Positions 1 to 9,721 of a DNA stretch of 64,000 nt are shown piece by piece. This DNA comes from Novosphingobium sp. EMRT-2 (GTDB taxonomy: Bacteria; Pseudomonadota; Alphaproteobacteria; Sphingomonadales; Sphingomonadaceae): NCBI RefSeq assembly GCF_005145025.1, contig NZ_CP039695.1:1421501-1485500 (forward strand), given 5' to 3'. A program made the translations under genes and the position numbers. The notes beneath the pieces were generated by a model, which saw only the letters and a program-made list of their open reading frames with translations, was not told the origin of the DNA and ran no database searches. Positions within the stretch are counted from its first letter, which is position 1; every line of letters starts with the position of its first letter.

Positions 1-88
1 TCCACTCCAGCGCCTTGGCCGCTTCGGACCAGAACCGTTCCGGCTGCTCGATACTGTCGCGCCATGCGCGGCTGTAGGCTTCGCTCAT
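1..88 (-). CDS. Acyl-CoA synthetase, propionyl/acetyl-CoA ligase type (N-terminal fragment)
   Basis: Only the first 29 codons lie in the window; the gene continues beyond position 1. The ATG at 88 is preceded by a GGAGAGG ribosome site. The peptide (SRAWRDSIEQPERFW, then ALEW) matches the N-terminal cap of the AMP-forming acetyl/propionyl-CoA synthetases, whose usual pattern is a serine-isoleucine, PE.FW and a terminal W. It resembles the start of the acs product at 3725 but is a different gene. The adjoining MHS transporter, porin and acs suggest activation of a short-chain acid, perhaps propionate (PrpE-like). Substrate cannot be judged from this fragment. Confidence 0.7.
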   Translation of the reverse strand, partial: MSEAYSRAWRDSIEQPERFWSEAAKALEW

Positions 89-170
89 CGTCGAACCTCT
101 CCTGTCCCCGTCCCCGTACCAAGGGGTTCGGCGCCGCACCTTGATCGAACACAAGGCGCGGCGCCATTGG

Positions 171-1934
171 TCATTGGTCGATGTTCCGGCGGAAGGTTTC
201 GGGCAGGAAGAACAGCCCGATCACCACAGTGGCCGCCGCGACCACGACCGGGTACCAGAAGCCGTGGTAGATATCGCCGTTAGCCGCGACCATCGCGAAA
301 CCGATCGCCGGCAGCAGTCCGCCCAGCCAGCCGTTGCCGATGTGATAGGGCAGCGACATCGAGGTGTAGCGGATGCGGCTGGGGAACAGTTCCACCAGCA
401 TGGCCGCGATCGGGCCGTAGACCATCGTCACCAGCAGCACGAGGTAGAACAGCAGCGCGACGACGAGCGGCTTGTTCATCTGCGCCGGATCGGCCTTGGC
501 CGGATAGCCGACCTTCTCCAGCTCGCCCACCACGGCGGGCTTGGCTTCGACCGCGGGCTTGTCGCCCTCCGCCGGCTTCGCCTTCACTTCAGGCGCACCC
601 GCGACCTTGGCGGTGAAGGCGGCGATCGCCTTCTTCCGGTCGTCGCCGGAAACCGTGGACGGATCGGGCGCCAGGATCGTTTCCCCGCCGATGGTCACCG
701 ACGCGATGGCACCAGCCGGTGCGGCGACGTTCTCATAGTTCACCGCCGCCTTGGCGAGCGCGTTCTTGACGATATCGCAGCTGGTGGTGTCGAACTTGTT
801 GCCGCCCACCGGATCGAACTGCGACGAGCATTCGCCGGGGAACGCCGTCACTTTCACCGGCGCCGTGGCCTGGGCCTTCGCCAGCGCGGGGTTGGCCGCG
901 TCGGTCAAGGCATGGAACACGGGGAACAGCGTGACGGCCGCCAGCGCCGCGCCGCCGAGGATGATCGGCTTGCGACCGACCTTGTCCGAAAGCCAGCCGA
1001 AGAACAGGAAGAACGGCGTGGCCATCGCCAGCGCGATGATCGTCAGGGTGTTGGCCTGGATGCCATCCACCTTGAGCATCTTTTCCAGGAAATACATGGC
1101 GTAGAGCTGACCAGTGTACCAGATCACGGCCTGCCCGGCGATCGCGCCGAAGAAGGCGATGAGTACGACCTTCAGGTTCTTCCATTCGCCGAAGGCTTCG
1201 GTCAGCGGCGCCTTGGAGGCGGTGCCTTCCGACTTCATCTTCTGGAACACCGGCGATTCATGCAGCTTCAGGCGCAGCCACAGGCCCACCACCAGGAACA
1301 GGCCCGACAGCAGGTAGGGAACGCGCCAGCCCCAGGCCTTGAACGCATCCTCGCCCACGCCGGTCACGGGCGAACGCACCGTGATCACGATCAGCAGCGC
1401 CATGGCCAGGCCCGCCGTGGCGGTGATCTGGATCCAGCTGGTATAGAGGCCTCGCTTGTTGTTGGGCGCGTGTTCGGCGACGTAGGTCGCCGCGCCGCCG
1501 TATTCGCCACCGAGTGCCAGCCCCTGGAACATGCGCAGCACGACCAGCATGATCGGCGCGGCGACGCCGACCGTCTCGTACGTGGGCAGGCAGCCGACGA
1601 GGAAGGTGGAAAGCCCCATCACCACCAGCGTGATGATGAAGGTATAGCGCCGGCCGAAGGTATCGCCGATCTTGCCGAAGACCAGCGCGCCGAACGGGCG
1701 GACGATGAAGCCCGCCGCAAAGACCAGCAGGGCCATGATGAACGACGTGGTCGGGTTCAGCCCGGTCAGGAACTTGGCCGCGATGATCGAGGTCAGCAGA
1801 CCATAGAGGTAGAAATCGTACCATTCGAACACCGTGCCCAGTGACGATGCCGTGATGATCAGCTTTTCGCTGTGTGTCGCCTGATGATGCTTTGGCAGTC
1901 CGACGGCATCCGCCGGTATTTCCTGATAGTCCAT
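171..1934 (-). CDS. MHS-family MFS transporter (metabolite:H+ symporter)
   Basis: A 587-residue inner-membrane transporter of the major facilitator superfamily. The N-terminal GTVFEWYDFYLYG motif is the signature of the metabolite:H+ symporter branch (ShiA, ProP, KgtP), which imports carboxylates and related small solutes. It is longer than the usual 430-550 residues because of an Ala/Pro/Lys-rich soluble insert at about residues 341-483, between two membrane segments of the C-terminal half. The insert includes two cysteines (ECSS, TSCD) that could form a periplasmic disulphide. It lies between an acyl-CoA synthetase gene and a porin gene on the same strand, so uptake of a short-chain acid is the likely job (inference). 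Confidence 0.88.
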   Translation of the reverse strand: MDYQEIPADAVGLPKHHQATHSEKLIITASSLGTVFEWYDFYLYGLLTSIIAAKFLTGLNPTTSFIMALLVFAAGFIVRPFGALVFGKIGDTFGRRYTFIITLVVMGLSTFLVGCLPTYETVGVAAPIMLVVLRMFQGLALGGEYGGAATYVAEHAPNNKRGLYTSWIQITATAGLAMALLIVITVRSPVTGVGEDAFKAWGWRVPYLLSGLFLVVGLWLRLKLHESPVFQKMKSEGTASKAPLTEAFGEWKNLKVVLIAFFGAIAGQAVIWYTGQLYAMYFLEKMLKVDGIQANTLTIIALAMATPFFLFFGWLSDKVGRKPIILGGAALAAVTLFPVFHALTDAANPALAKAQATAPVKVTAFPGECSSQFDPVGGNKFDTTSCDIVKNALAKAAVNYENVAAPAGAIASVTIGGETILAPDPSTVSGDDRKKAIAAFTAKVAGAPEVKAKPAEGDKPAVEAKPAVVGELEKVGYPAKADPAQMNKPLVVALLFYLVLLVTMVYGPIAAMLVELFPSRIRYTSMSLPYHIGNGWLGGLLPAIGFAMVAANGDIYHGFWYPVVVAAATVVIGLFFLPETFRRNIDQ

Positions 1935-2032
1935 GATTGCCTCTCCCAGTCCCAGACAGGATCTGAACGTCTATTTTACGGCTGTTCGACCCGAAGAGCC
2001 GCGTGCATCGTTATGATTTTTAGGTACTTCTT

Positions 2033-3547
2033 CTAGAAACTATACTTCGCGGCGAAATCCAGGCGATCGACGTGGCCGTTCAGATCGTTGACCAGACGCC
2101 GGTCACCATGGCGGTATTCGACACCAAGGTCGACATTCTTGACCGGCGAATAGAATACGTTGCCGGCGATGCTCCACGCCTGGCGGTTGTACATGGCGAT
2201 GCCCGCCGTGGTGCGGTTGAGATAGCCGGCGTAGCTCACACGCTGGAAGCTGCCGATCAGGTTCACGCGCCATTGATCGTTCAGCGCGAAGCGGCCCGCG
2301 CCGAACAGGGCCAGGTTGCGCACGCTGCCGAGCTGGCCATTGGCCTGCAGCACCGTATCCGGGCTGAAGTTCAGGCCCAGGTAGCGGCCAATCCCTTCGC
2401 CATAGGTCGCCTGGAAGCGGACGTCGCTGGTGTGCTTTTCGTTGAGGAATATCTTGCCGGTGGTGCTGATGCCCCAGCCCACGCGCGAATCGCTGATGTG
2501 GGCCAAGCCTGTCCGAGCGTTGTCCACGCGCAATTGGCGGCCCAGCGCGGCAACGTCGAGGAACCCGAACTTGCCCGCGTATTCGAGCCGCGCGGTGAAA
2601 TCGGGCGCGTGGTCCTCGCCATTCTCGATCAGCGCGGCGGCACCTGCCGTGGCCGACGCCGTTTCGGGATTCTCCGCCGCGAGATGCAGCGTCAGCCCCT
2701 TGTCGAGCGGCAGGCTGTAGCGGACCATCGGCTGGCGCACGAAGATCAGGCCATCGACGCCGCCGACATAGTCGGTGCTTTCGGGATAGACGGCGGGGTT
2801 CGAGAAGTTGGTGAATTCCTGCCCGAACATCCACCGATCGAACTGCACGAACGCGCGCCGCATAGCAAGGTCATAGGCGTTGGTCGTCCGCTGCGTGCCC
2901 TGCCCCAGCGCCTGCGGCGTGCCCGGCGCAGCCTGGAAGTCGAACTCGATATAGGCCTTCAGCGCGTGGCTGCCGAGCTTGGTGTTGGCATCCACCCAGA
3001 ACCGGGTCTGCTTGGCGGTGAAATCGGTGACACGCGTCGGCGAGGTCGGGCTGGCCGGGTTGAACACCGGGATCGACTGCGGCAGGTAAAGGTCGCGCCC
3101 CAGCGAATTGCTGGGATCGTCGCCGCCGCTGTAGCGCGCGCTGCTAGCCAGCAGCTTGATGTAGCCCGACAGGACGACGCTGGAATTGCCCGAGCGGAAA
3201 CCCTGCTTCGGCGCGGCGTCCGCCAGCGCGGTGGCCTTGGCCGTCGCCTCGTCGCTTTTCGTGGCGGCGGCTTCCGCCGTGCGCGTGGCGGCCAGCGCCT
3301 GGGCCTGCGCCTGTTCGGCGGTCTGCCGCACCGCGATAGCCTGATTGGCAGCCTGATCGGCATGGGCTGCCTGCTCGTCGCGCGCGCTCTTGAGATCGGC
3401 ACGCAGCTGCGTCATTTCGGCTTCGAGCCGTTGCAGGCGCGCCTCGAGTGCGGCTTCACGGCTGGTCGGACGTGCCTGGACCATGCCCGGCACCGCCAGC
3501 GCGGTTGCGGCGAGCAACCAAACAGATCCCCTGATCTTGATGCTCAT
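2033..3547 (-). CDS. DcaP-like outer-membrane porin with coiled-coil N-terminus
   Basis: 504 residues with an N-terminal signal sequence (hydrophobic stretch ending near AQA/VQA), then an Ala/Gln/Glu-rich heptad region at about residues 30-110 predicted to form a coiled coil. A beta-barrel with alternating aromatic and polar residues follows and ends in the outer-membrane sorting signal KYSF (terminal Phe). Trimeric DcaP-type porins of Acinetobacter have this architecture and pass carboxylate-like solutes. It is divergent from acs, with a 177-bp intergenic region, and lies next to the MHS transporter. The two may give outer- and inner-membrane passage for the same substrate (inference). Confidence 0.82.
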   Translation of the reverse strand: MSIKIRGSVWLLAATALAVPGMVQARPTSREAALEARLQRLEAEMTQLRADLKSARDEQAAHADQAANQAIAVRQTAEQAQAQALAATRTAEAAATKSDEATAKATALADAAPKQGFRSGNSSVVLSGYIKLLASSARYSGGDDPSNSLGRDLYLPQSIPVFNPASPTSPTRVTDFTAKQTRFWVDANTKLGSHALKAYIEFDFQAAPGTPQALGQGTQRTTNAYDLAMRRAFVQFDRWMFGQEFTNFSNPAVYPESTDYVGGVDGLIFVRQPMVRYSLPLDKGLTLHLAAENPETASATAGAAALIENGEDHAPDFTARLEYAGKFGFLDVAALGRQLRVDNARTGLAHISDSRVGWGISTTGKIFLNEKHTSDVRFQATYGEGIGRYLGLNFSPDTVLQANGQLGSVRNLALFGAGRFALNDQWRVNLIGSFQRVSYAGYLNRTTAGIAMYNRQAWSIAGNVFYSPVKNVDLGVEYRHGDRRLVNDLNGHVDRLDFAAKYSF

Positions 3548-3724
3548 TGGATAATCCCTCTCCCGGTGCCCATCTGACGAGACACTGCGGATCGGACTTT
3601 TCCTCGAACGAGAACTGGCAACCAGCCGGAGCTTGGTCTTATATCTACGACCATTGTCTAGGCGCGCCGCGCCGGCCCCGTGCGGTAGGGTTGCGGCAAC
3701 GAATTATGTGAGGAGAGCCTGAGT

Positions 3725-5677
3725 ATGGGTGAGGCCATCTACCCCGTTCCGTCGGAATGGTCGGCCAACGCGCTGATCGACGATGCGCGCTATCAGGAAA
3801 TGTACCGCCGCTCCGTCGAGGAACCCGACGCGTTCTGGCGCGAGGAAGCGCAGCGGATCGACTGGATCAAGCCGTTCACCCGCGTCAAGGAAACCAGCTT
3901 TCACGAGGCCGATTTCGGCATCAAGTGGTTTGCTGATGGCACGCTGAACCTGTCCGCCAACTGCCTCGACCGGCACCTGGCCGAACGCGGCGACGCCATC
4001 GCCATCCTGTGGGAGCCGGACAGCCCCGAGGATGCGGAACGCCGCATCACCTATCGCCAGCTTCACGAGGACGTTTGCCGCTTCGCCAACCTGCTGCGCG
4101 CCAAGGGCGTGAAGAAGGGCGAGCGGGTGACAATCTACCTGCCGATGGTGCCCGAGGCCGCCGTGGCCATGCTGGCCTGCGCGCGCATTGGCGCCATCCA
4201 TTCGATCGTGTTCGCGGGCTTTTCGCCCGACGCGCTCGCCGGCCGCATCATCGACTGCGACAGCCGCATCGTGCTCACCTCCGACGAAGGCCTGCGCGGC
4301 GGCAAGAAAGTGCCGCTCAAGGCCAATGTCGATGAAGCGCTCAAGCAGTGCCCCGACGTCGATACGGTGATCATGCTCCGGCGCACCGGCGCCGCCGTAG
4401 CCATGGTCGAAGGCCGCGACGTGGACTGGGCGACCGCTGTCGCCACGCAGGCCGCCGAATGTGCGCCGGAGGAAATGAGCGCGGAAGACCCGCTGTTCAT
4501 CCTCTACACCTCCGGCTCCACCGGCAAGCCCAAGGGCGTGCTGCACACCACCGGCGGCTATTCGGTCTGGGCGTCGCTGACGCACCAGTACGTGTTCGAC
4601 TACCGGCCCGGCCAGATCTACTGGTGCGCGGCGGACATCGGCTGGGTCACGGGCCATTCGTATGTGGTCTATGGCCCGCTGGCCAACGGCGCGACCACGG
4701 TGATGTTCGAAGGCGTGCCCAACTTCCCCGACGCCAGCCGGTTCTGGCAGGTGGTGGACAAGTTCGGCGTCGAGATCTTCTATGGCGCCCCCACCGCACT
4801 ACGCGCGCTGATGCGCGAAGGCGACGAATGGGTGAAGAAGACCAGCCGCAAGACGCTGCGCCTGCTGGGTTCGGTGGGCGAACCTATCAATCCCGAAGCC
4901 TGGGGATGGTATCACAAGGTGGTGGGCGAAGGCCGCTGCCCGATCGTCGACACCTGGTGGCAGACCGAAACCGGCGGCGCGATGATCACCCCCCTGCCCG
5001 GCGCCACCGCGCTGAAGCCGGGTTCGGCTACGCGCCCGATGTTCGGCGTGAAGCCCGCGCTGGTCGACAACGACGGCACGTTCCTGGACGGCGCGACCGA
5101 CGGCTGCCTGGTCGTGACCGATTCGTGGCCCGGCCAGATGCGCACCGTGTGGGGCGATCACGAACGCTTCTTCCAGACCTATTTCACCACGTTCAAGGGC
5201 CTCTATTTCACCGGTGATGGCGCGCGGCGCGACGAGGACGGGTACTTCTGGATCACTGGCCGCATCGACGACGTGATCAACGTGTCCGGCCACCGCATGG
5301 GCACGGCCGAGATCGAAAGCGCGCTGGTTGCCCATCCCAAGGTGGCCGAAGCCGCCGTGGTCGGCATGCCGCACGAGATCAAGGGACAGGGCATCTACGC
5401 CTACGTCACCTGCAATGCCGAGATCGAACCGGATGAGGCGCTGCGCAAGGAGCTGATCCAGTGGGTGCGGCACGAGATCGGCCCGATCGCCACGCCGGAC
5501 GTGATCCAGTTCGCCCCCGGTCTGCCGAAGACCCGATCGGGCAAGATCATGCGGCGAATCCTCCGCAAGATCGCAGAAAACGACGTAAGTAACCTTGGCG
5601 ATACGTCTACCCTTGCCGATCCTTCGGTCGTGGACCATCTTCTGGCCAATCGACCGAAATTGGCGGAGGCCGTATAA
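3725..5677 (+). CDS. acs: Acetyl-CoA synthetase (AMP-forming)
   Basis: 650 residues, the normal length for Acs. It converts acetate, ATP and CoA to acetyl-CoA, AMP and pyrophosphate in the cytosol. The adenylation loop [11 protein letters not shown], the WWQTETGG motif and the C-terminal TRSGKIMRR, whose lysine is the known acetylation-controlled catalytic residue, are all present. The ATG at 3725 follows GAGGAGAGCC. The gene is divergent from the porin and is followed without a gap by a LuxR-type response regulator, then by a convergent SLC5-domain hybrid kinase. CrbS/CrbR controls acs in Vibrio and Pseudomonas, so this acs is probably under local two-component control. Confidence 0.97.
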   Translation: MGEAIYPVPSEWSANALIDDARYQEMYRRSVEEPDAFWREEAQRIDWIKPFTRVKETSFHEADFGIKWFADGTLNLSANCLDRHLAERGDAIAILWEPDSPEDAERRITYRQLHEDVCRFANLLRAKGVKKGERVTIYLPMVPEAAVAMLACARIGAIHSIVFAGFSPDALAGRIIDCDSRIVLTSDEGLRGGKKVPLKANVDEALKQCPDVDTVIMLRRTGAAVAMVEGRDVDWATAVATQAAECAPEEMSAEDPLFILYTSGSTGKPKGVLHTTGGYSVWASLTHQYVFDYRPGQIYWCAADIGWVTGHSYVVYGPLANGATTVMFEGVPNFPDASRFWQVVDKFGVEIFYGAPTALRALMREGDEWVKKTSRKTLRLLGSVGEPINPEAWGWYHKVVGEGRCPIVDTWWQTETGGAMITPLPGATALKPGSATRPMFGVKPALVDNDGTFLDGATDGCLVVTDSWPGQMRTVWGDHERFFQTYFTTFKGLYFTGDGARRDEDGYFWITGRIDDVINVSGHRMGTAEIESALVAHPKVAEAAVVGMPHEIKGQGIYAYVTCNAEIEPDEALRKELIQWVRHEIGPIATPDVIQFAPGLPKTRSGKIMRRILRKIAENDVSNLGDTSTLADPSVVDHLLANRPKLAEAV

Positions 5678-6294
5678 GTACGATCCTGATCGCCGACGAT
5701 CACCCGCTGTTCCGTCAGGCCCTGACGGTCGCGGTTGCCCACGTCGCGCCCGAAGCAAAAATCCTGGAAGCAGGCACGCTGGCCGCCGCCGCGAAGGCGA
5801 CGGCCGACGCGCCCGACCTGCGCCTTATCACGCTGGACCTGAAAATGCCCGGCGCGGTCGGCTATTCCGGGATCGCCTTGCTCCATGCCGAAAAGCCCGA
5901 TGTGCCGATCCTGGTGGTGTCGAGCGCTGAGGGCGCCAATGCCGCGCAGGAAGCGCGCGCATTCGGCGCGGTGGGCTTCTTGCGCAAGGATGCCGATCTG
6001 ACCGTGATCGAGGATGCCATCCGGAAGGCGCTGGGACGGCCCGAGGAGATTCACCCGCAGGCCGAGCCTGTCGATCAGGTTCGCCGCGAGGTGGCGGGCC
6101 TGACGCCGACTCAGCTCAAGGTGCTGCTCGCGGTGCTGGAAGGCAAACTCAATAAGCAGATCGCCCACGACCTTGGTATGAGCGAAGCCACCGTCAAGGC
6201 GCACATGACCGCGATTATGCGCAAGCTGGACGTGCGCAACCGCACGCAGGCCGCGCTCGTCGCGCGGTCACTGGGGCTCGACCTCGCGCATTGA
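5674..6294 (+). CDS. CrbR-like LuxR-family response regulator (non-AUG start)
   Basis: Receiver domain (acidic pair in ILIADDHPL, phosphoacceptor in ITLDLKMPG, lysine in FLRKDA) followed by a LuxR helix-turn-helix (LTPTQLKVL ... [19 protein letters not shown]). The first in-frame ATG (5845) would remove half the receiver domain. No ATG, GTG or TTG exists in frame upstream of it. The reading frame is intact back to ATA at 5674, which overlaps the acs stop as ATAA and sits 4 nt after GGAGG (5665-5669). Translation from ATA gives [11 protein letters not shown], the usual family start. The likely role is activating acs in response to the kinase at 6268. The 3' end overlaps that convergent gene by 27 bp. 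Confidence 0.85.
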   Translation: MSTILIADDHPLFRQALTVAVAHVAPEAKILEAGTLAAAAKATADAPDLRLITLDLKMPGAVGYSGIALLHAEKPDVPILVVSSAEGANAAQEARAFGAVGFLRKDADLTVIEDAIRKALGRPEEIHPQAEPVDQVRREVAGLTPTQLKVLLAVLEGKLNKQIAHDLGMSEATVKAHMTAIMRKLDVRNRTQAALVARSLGLDLAH

Positions 6295-9200
6295 GACCCG
6301 CGCGAGGAAGGCTTCCAGCGCGGACGGATCGATTGGCTTCACGAACAGCGGAATACCGCGCCGGCGCGCGCGTCGGCGCAGTTGCGCGCCGCTTTCGGCC
6401 GTGACCATCGCCATCGGCATGGCCGGACGATCCTTGTGGATCAGATCGGCCAGGGCAATGCCGTCCTCCCCGCCATCGAGGTGGAAATCGAGCAGCGCGA
6501 CATCCGCGCGCGCCACCAGCGCCAGCGCCTCGGCCATGGTCGCGGCGCCCAGCACGGTATGACCGCTGCCGCCCAGCAGGGCTTCGGAGGCCTCGATGAT
6601 GACCGGATCGTTGTCCACCACCAGCACCGTCAGTGCGCGGAGCGGCCGGCCGGCGCTAAACGGCGCGTGGGCATCTCCGTCCTCGTCGGGCATCGCGACG
6701 GCGGGCAGGATCACGCTGAACCGGCTGCCCTTGCCCGGCGTTGACGCAAGCTCCAGGCGAACGCCGAGCAGCCTGGCGATCCGTTCCACGATGGCAAGGC
6801 CAAGGCCAAGGCCTTCCGCCTCCACCGTCCCCAGCCGGGTAAATTCCGAAAACACGGCCTTCTGCTGGTCTTCGGGAATGCCCACGCCCGTATCGACCAC
6901 GTCGATCCGCAGAGCGTTGCCGCGCCGCCGCACGCCGACGAGAATGCCGCCCTGCTCGGTGTAGCGCACGGCGTTGGAGAGCAGGTTCTGAAGAACGGAG
7001 CGCAGCAGGCCCGGATCGGTTTCCACTGCGCCGAACACCGGCCCCACCGTCAGCCGCAGTTCCTTTTCCTCCGCCATCGGGCGAATGCCTTCGGCGATGT
7101 CGCGCAGCAGGCGCGCCAGCGGAATCACCTCGGGACTGGGCTGGATGCCGCCAGCATCAAGCTTGCTGATATCGAGCAGCGCGCGCAGCAGGTCTTCCGC
7201 CGCCACGATCGAGCGCTCCACCCGCGCGACCATGATTTTCGCGCCGCCTTCCACGCTGCGATCGAGCGCGGAAGCGAACAGCCGCGCGGCATGGAGCGGT
7301 TGCAGCAGATCGTGGCTGGCGGCGGCGAGGAAGCGCGTCTTCTCGCGCGTCGATTCGGCCAGCAGGCGATTGGCTTCGGACAATTCCCGCGTGCGTTCGG
7401 CGACGCGGCTTTCCAGCTGTTCAAGCGTCCGCCGCAGTTCCCCCCGCACGCGGGCTTCCTCGGTGGTATCGGCAAAGGCGGTGACATAGCCGCCGCCCGG
7501 CATCGGCCCACCGGTGGACCGGATGACGCGCCCGTCCGGCCGCACGCGCTCCGACGTGAACGTCCGGCGCGCGCGCAGGTGCGCCAAACGTTTCTCCACT
7601 TCCTCGTCCGGCGTTCCCGCGAAATGGCCGCGTTCCACGTTGAAGCGGATCAGGTCGGCGATGGGGACGCCCACGCGCACCAGCCCCGGCGGGTAGTTGA
7701 ACAGTTCGATGTATTGGGTGTTCCACGCCACCAGATTGAGGTCCGCATCGATGACGCTGATGCCCGAATGCAGGTTCTCGAACGTGGCCGCCAACAGCGT
7801 GCGCGAGAAGCGGAGCGACTGGCCGCCCTCGTCAAGCAGCCGCGCCACATCCTCGATGCTCATCTGCGCGCCGGCCAGCGCGGAGGCGACGAGCGTGCGC
7901 GCCGACGAGACTCCGACCACCCCGGCGATGAGGTCCTGCGCCCGTCGGGCCGTCAGCCGATCGACCGGCAGCGTCCGTCGATAAGCCGGGAACTCCTCTT
8001 CCGCCCGTTCCTCGCCGGTGAAGCGACCGACCAGATCGGCCAGTTCGCCGATGTTGCGCACCGGCCGCGCGCCCCGCAACATGATCGGCAGGCGGCTTCC
8101 CGGATCGCGCCCCGCCGTCCCGGCGACAAGCACGATCAGGTTGGCCGCCATGCTCCACAGCACGCCATGGACCAGCGGGCTGGCATGGCCGATGCCGAGC
8201 AGGCGCAAGGGATCGGCCAACGTTCCGGCCAATGCGATCATCCACGCTTCGGGGAGGACCTGCGGCATGGCCAGCGTCCACAGCCACAGCGCGAAGCCGG
8301 CGGCCAGGCTGGCGCGCCCGGCAACCGGATCGCGATCCTTGCCGAAAATCCCCAGCACGAAGTGCGGCGTGAACTGCGCCATCGCCGCGAAGGCGACCAG
8401 CCCGATCGAGGCGAGCGAGCTGCGCGGCGACAGCATCAGCGCCCATACCAGCGCCAGCGCGACAATGCCGACGATCGCCGAGCGCCGCACCACCATCATG
8501 CGCCGCCCCAGGGCGCCGGCGGCATCGTCGGTCTCGCTGCGCAGAACGGCGGGGAAGATCAGGTCGTTCGAGACCATCGTCGCCAGCGCGGTAGCGTCCA
8601 CGATAACCATGGCGCTGGCAGAACTGATCCCGCCGAGCAGCGCGATCGAGGTCAGCCAGTGCAGCCCTGCGGCATCGGGCAGCGCCAGCACAAACAGGTC
8701 GGGCGCGGCGGCGGGCGGCAAGGCCACCAGCCCCGCAAGCGCGATCGGCAGGACCAGCACCGCCATGCCGATGACATAGGCCGCCACGCCCCACCGCGCG
8801 CGCGGCAGATCATCGGGCTGCTGCGCTTCGGCCAGGCCCATGAAGAACTGGCGCGGCAGCACCACGATCGCCATCGCGGAAATCATGCCGATCACCACGA
8901 ATTCGAACGAGAGATGCGAAGGGCCGAAGCGCGCCGCCGTTTCGCGCAATCCGATCGCGAACCGCTCCGGCGGCGCCTGCGCGATGACATAGACGGCGAT
9001 CGCGCTCACCACGATCAGCGCCACCAGCTTGATGATTGATTCCAGCGCGATCGAGAACAACATGCCCTCGCTTCGCCCGGCGACTTCATACCGCCGCGCG
9101 CCGAACAGGATCGCGAAAGCGGCAAGCACGACCGACGCGGCAACCATCACCGGTACCGCGACGTCGCTGCCCGAAACGACCGCTATGGCACTGCCGATCG

Positions 9201-9612
9201 AGCGCAATTGCAGCGCGACGTAGGGAATGATGCCCACCAGCGCGATCAGTGTGACCAGCCGCGCCATTCCGGGATCGTGCCCGAAGCGGGCGGCGATGAA
9301 ATCCGAAATGGTGGTAGCCTTTTCCTCGTGCACCGCTTCGGCCAGCCGCCGCAGCAGGGCCGGGGCAAAAATCAGCAGCAGCGACGGCGCGAGGTAGATC
9401 GGCAGGTAGTTCCACCCTTCGCGCACCGCGCTGCCAACCGCGCCATAGAACGTCCAGCTCGAACAATAGACGCCCAGCGCCAGCGTGTAGGCGACATGGC
9501 GCAGCGCCGGACGACTACGCGCCGCGTCCGCGCGCGCTTCGACCAGGGCGGCAACGACAAACAGGATACCAATCAGTGCAAGCGCATAAAGCGCCGCCAA
9601 CGTCAGGCTCAT
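6268..9612 (-). CDS. CrbS-like hybrid histidine kinase with SLC5 transporter domain
   Basis: 1114 residues. The N-terminal half (about 1-500) is a sodium:solute symporter (SLC5) domain with many membrane helices. A STAC-like linker follows at about 500-610, PAS at about 615-720 (NLVAWNTQYIELF), the HisKA H-box ASHDLLQPL near 765, HATPase (NAVRYTEQGG near 880; GLGLGLAIVERI) and a C-terminal receiver with LLDFHLDG near 1040. This is the architecture of CrbS/CbrA kinases; CrbS is the sensor of the acetate switch controlling acs. The gene runs convergent to its probable partner regulator, overlapping it by 27 bp. The signal sensed is inferred, not shown. Confidence 0.9.
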   Translation of the reverse strand: MSLTLAALYALALIGILFVVAALVEARADAARSRPALRHVAYTLALGVYCSSWTFYGAVGSAVREGWNYLPIYLAPSLLLIFAPALLRRLAEAVHEEKATTISDFIAARFGHDPGMARLVTLIALVGIIPYVALQLRSIGSAIAVVSGSDVAVPVMVAASVVLAAFAILFGARRYEVAGRSEGMLFSIALESIIKLVALIVVSAIAVYVIAQAPPERFAIGLRETAARFGPSHLSFEFVVIGMISAMAIVVLPRQFFMGLAEAQQPDDLPRARWGVAAYVIGMAVLVLPIALAGLVALPPAAAPDLFVLALPDAAGLHWLTSIALLGGISSASAMVIVDATALATMVSNDLIFPAVLRSETDDAAGALGRRMMVVRRSAIVGIVALALVWALMLSPRSSLASIGLVAFAAMAQFTPHFVLGIFGKDRDPVAGRASLAAGFALWLWTLAMPQVLPEAWMIALAGTLADPLRLLGIGHASPLVHGVLWSMAANLIVLVAGTAGRDPGSRLPIMLRGARPVRNIGELADLVGRFTGEERAEEEFPAYRRTLPVDRLTARRAQDLIAGVVGVSSARTLVASALAGAQMSIEDVARLLDEGGQSLRFSRTLLAATFENLHSGISVIDADLNLVAWNTQYIELFNYPPGLVRVGVPIADLIRFNVERGHFAGTPDEEVEKRLAHLRARRTFTSERVRPDGRVIRSTGGPMPGGGYVTAFADTTEEARVRGELRRTLEQLESRVAERTRELSEANRLLAESTREKTRFLAAASHDLLQPLHAARLFASALDRSVEGGAKIMVARVERSIVAAEDLLRALLDISKLDAGGIQPSPEVIPLARLLRDIAEGIRPMAEEKELRLTVGPVFGAVETDPGLLRSVLQNLLSNAVRYTEQGGILVGVRRRGNALRIDVVDTGVGIPEDQQKAVFSEFTRLGTVEAEGLGLGLAIVERIARLLGVRLELASTPGKGSRFSVILPAVAMPDEDGDAHAPFSAGRPLRALTVLVVDNDPVIIEASEALLGGSGHTVLGAATMAEALALVARADVALLDFHLDGGEDGIALADLIHKDRPAMPMAMVTAESGAQLRRRARRRGIPLFVKPIDPSALEAFLARVSMREVEPQ

Positions 9613-9721
9613 CCCTGGTGGCCTTTCGAGCTACTCCCGCGTCCTTAGCAACAGTCGGACACATGGCAAGCGATGCCACGCTCAAAAGGACGCGGGGTGG
9701 CCCGGGAAATCGGTCAGGGAA

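Noticed and set aside
3660..3685. GC-rich palindrome GGCGCGCCGCGCC upstream of acs
   Set aside because: Short GC palindromes are expected by chance at this base composition; nothing links it to a regulator.
5595..5930. Rightward 111-codon frame over the acs/crbR junction
   Set aside because: It is out of frame with both conserved genes and Arg/Pro-rich; the true regulator frame is intact without it.
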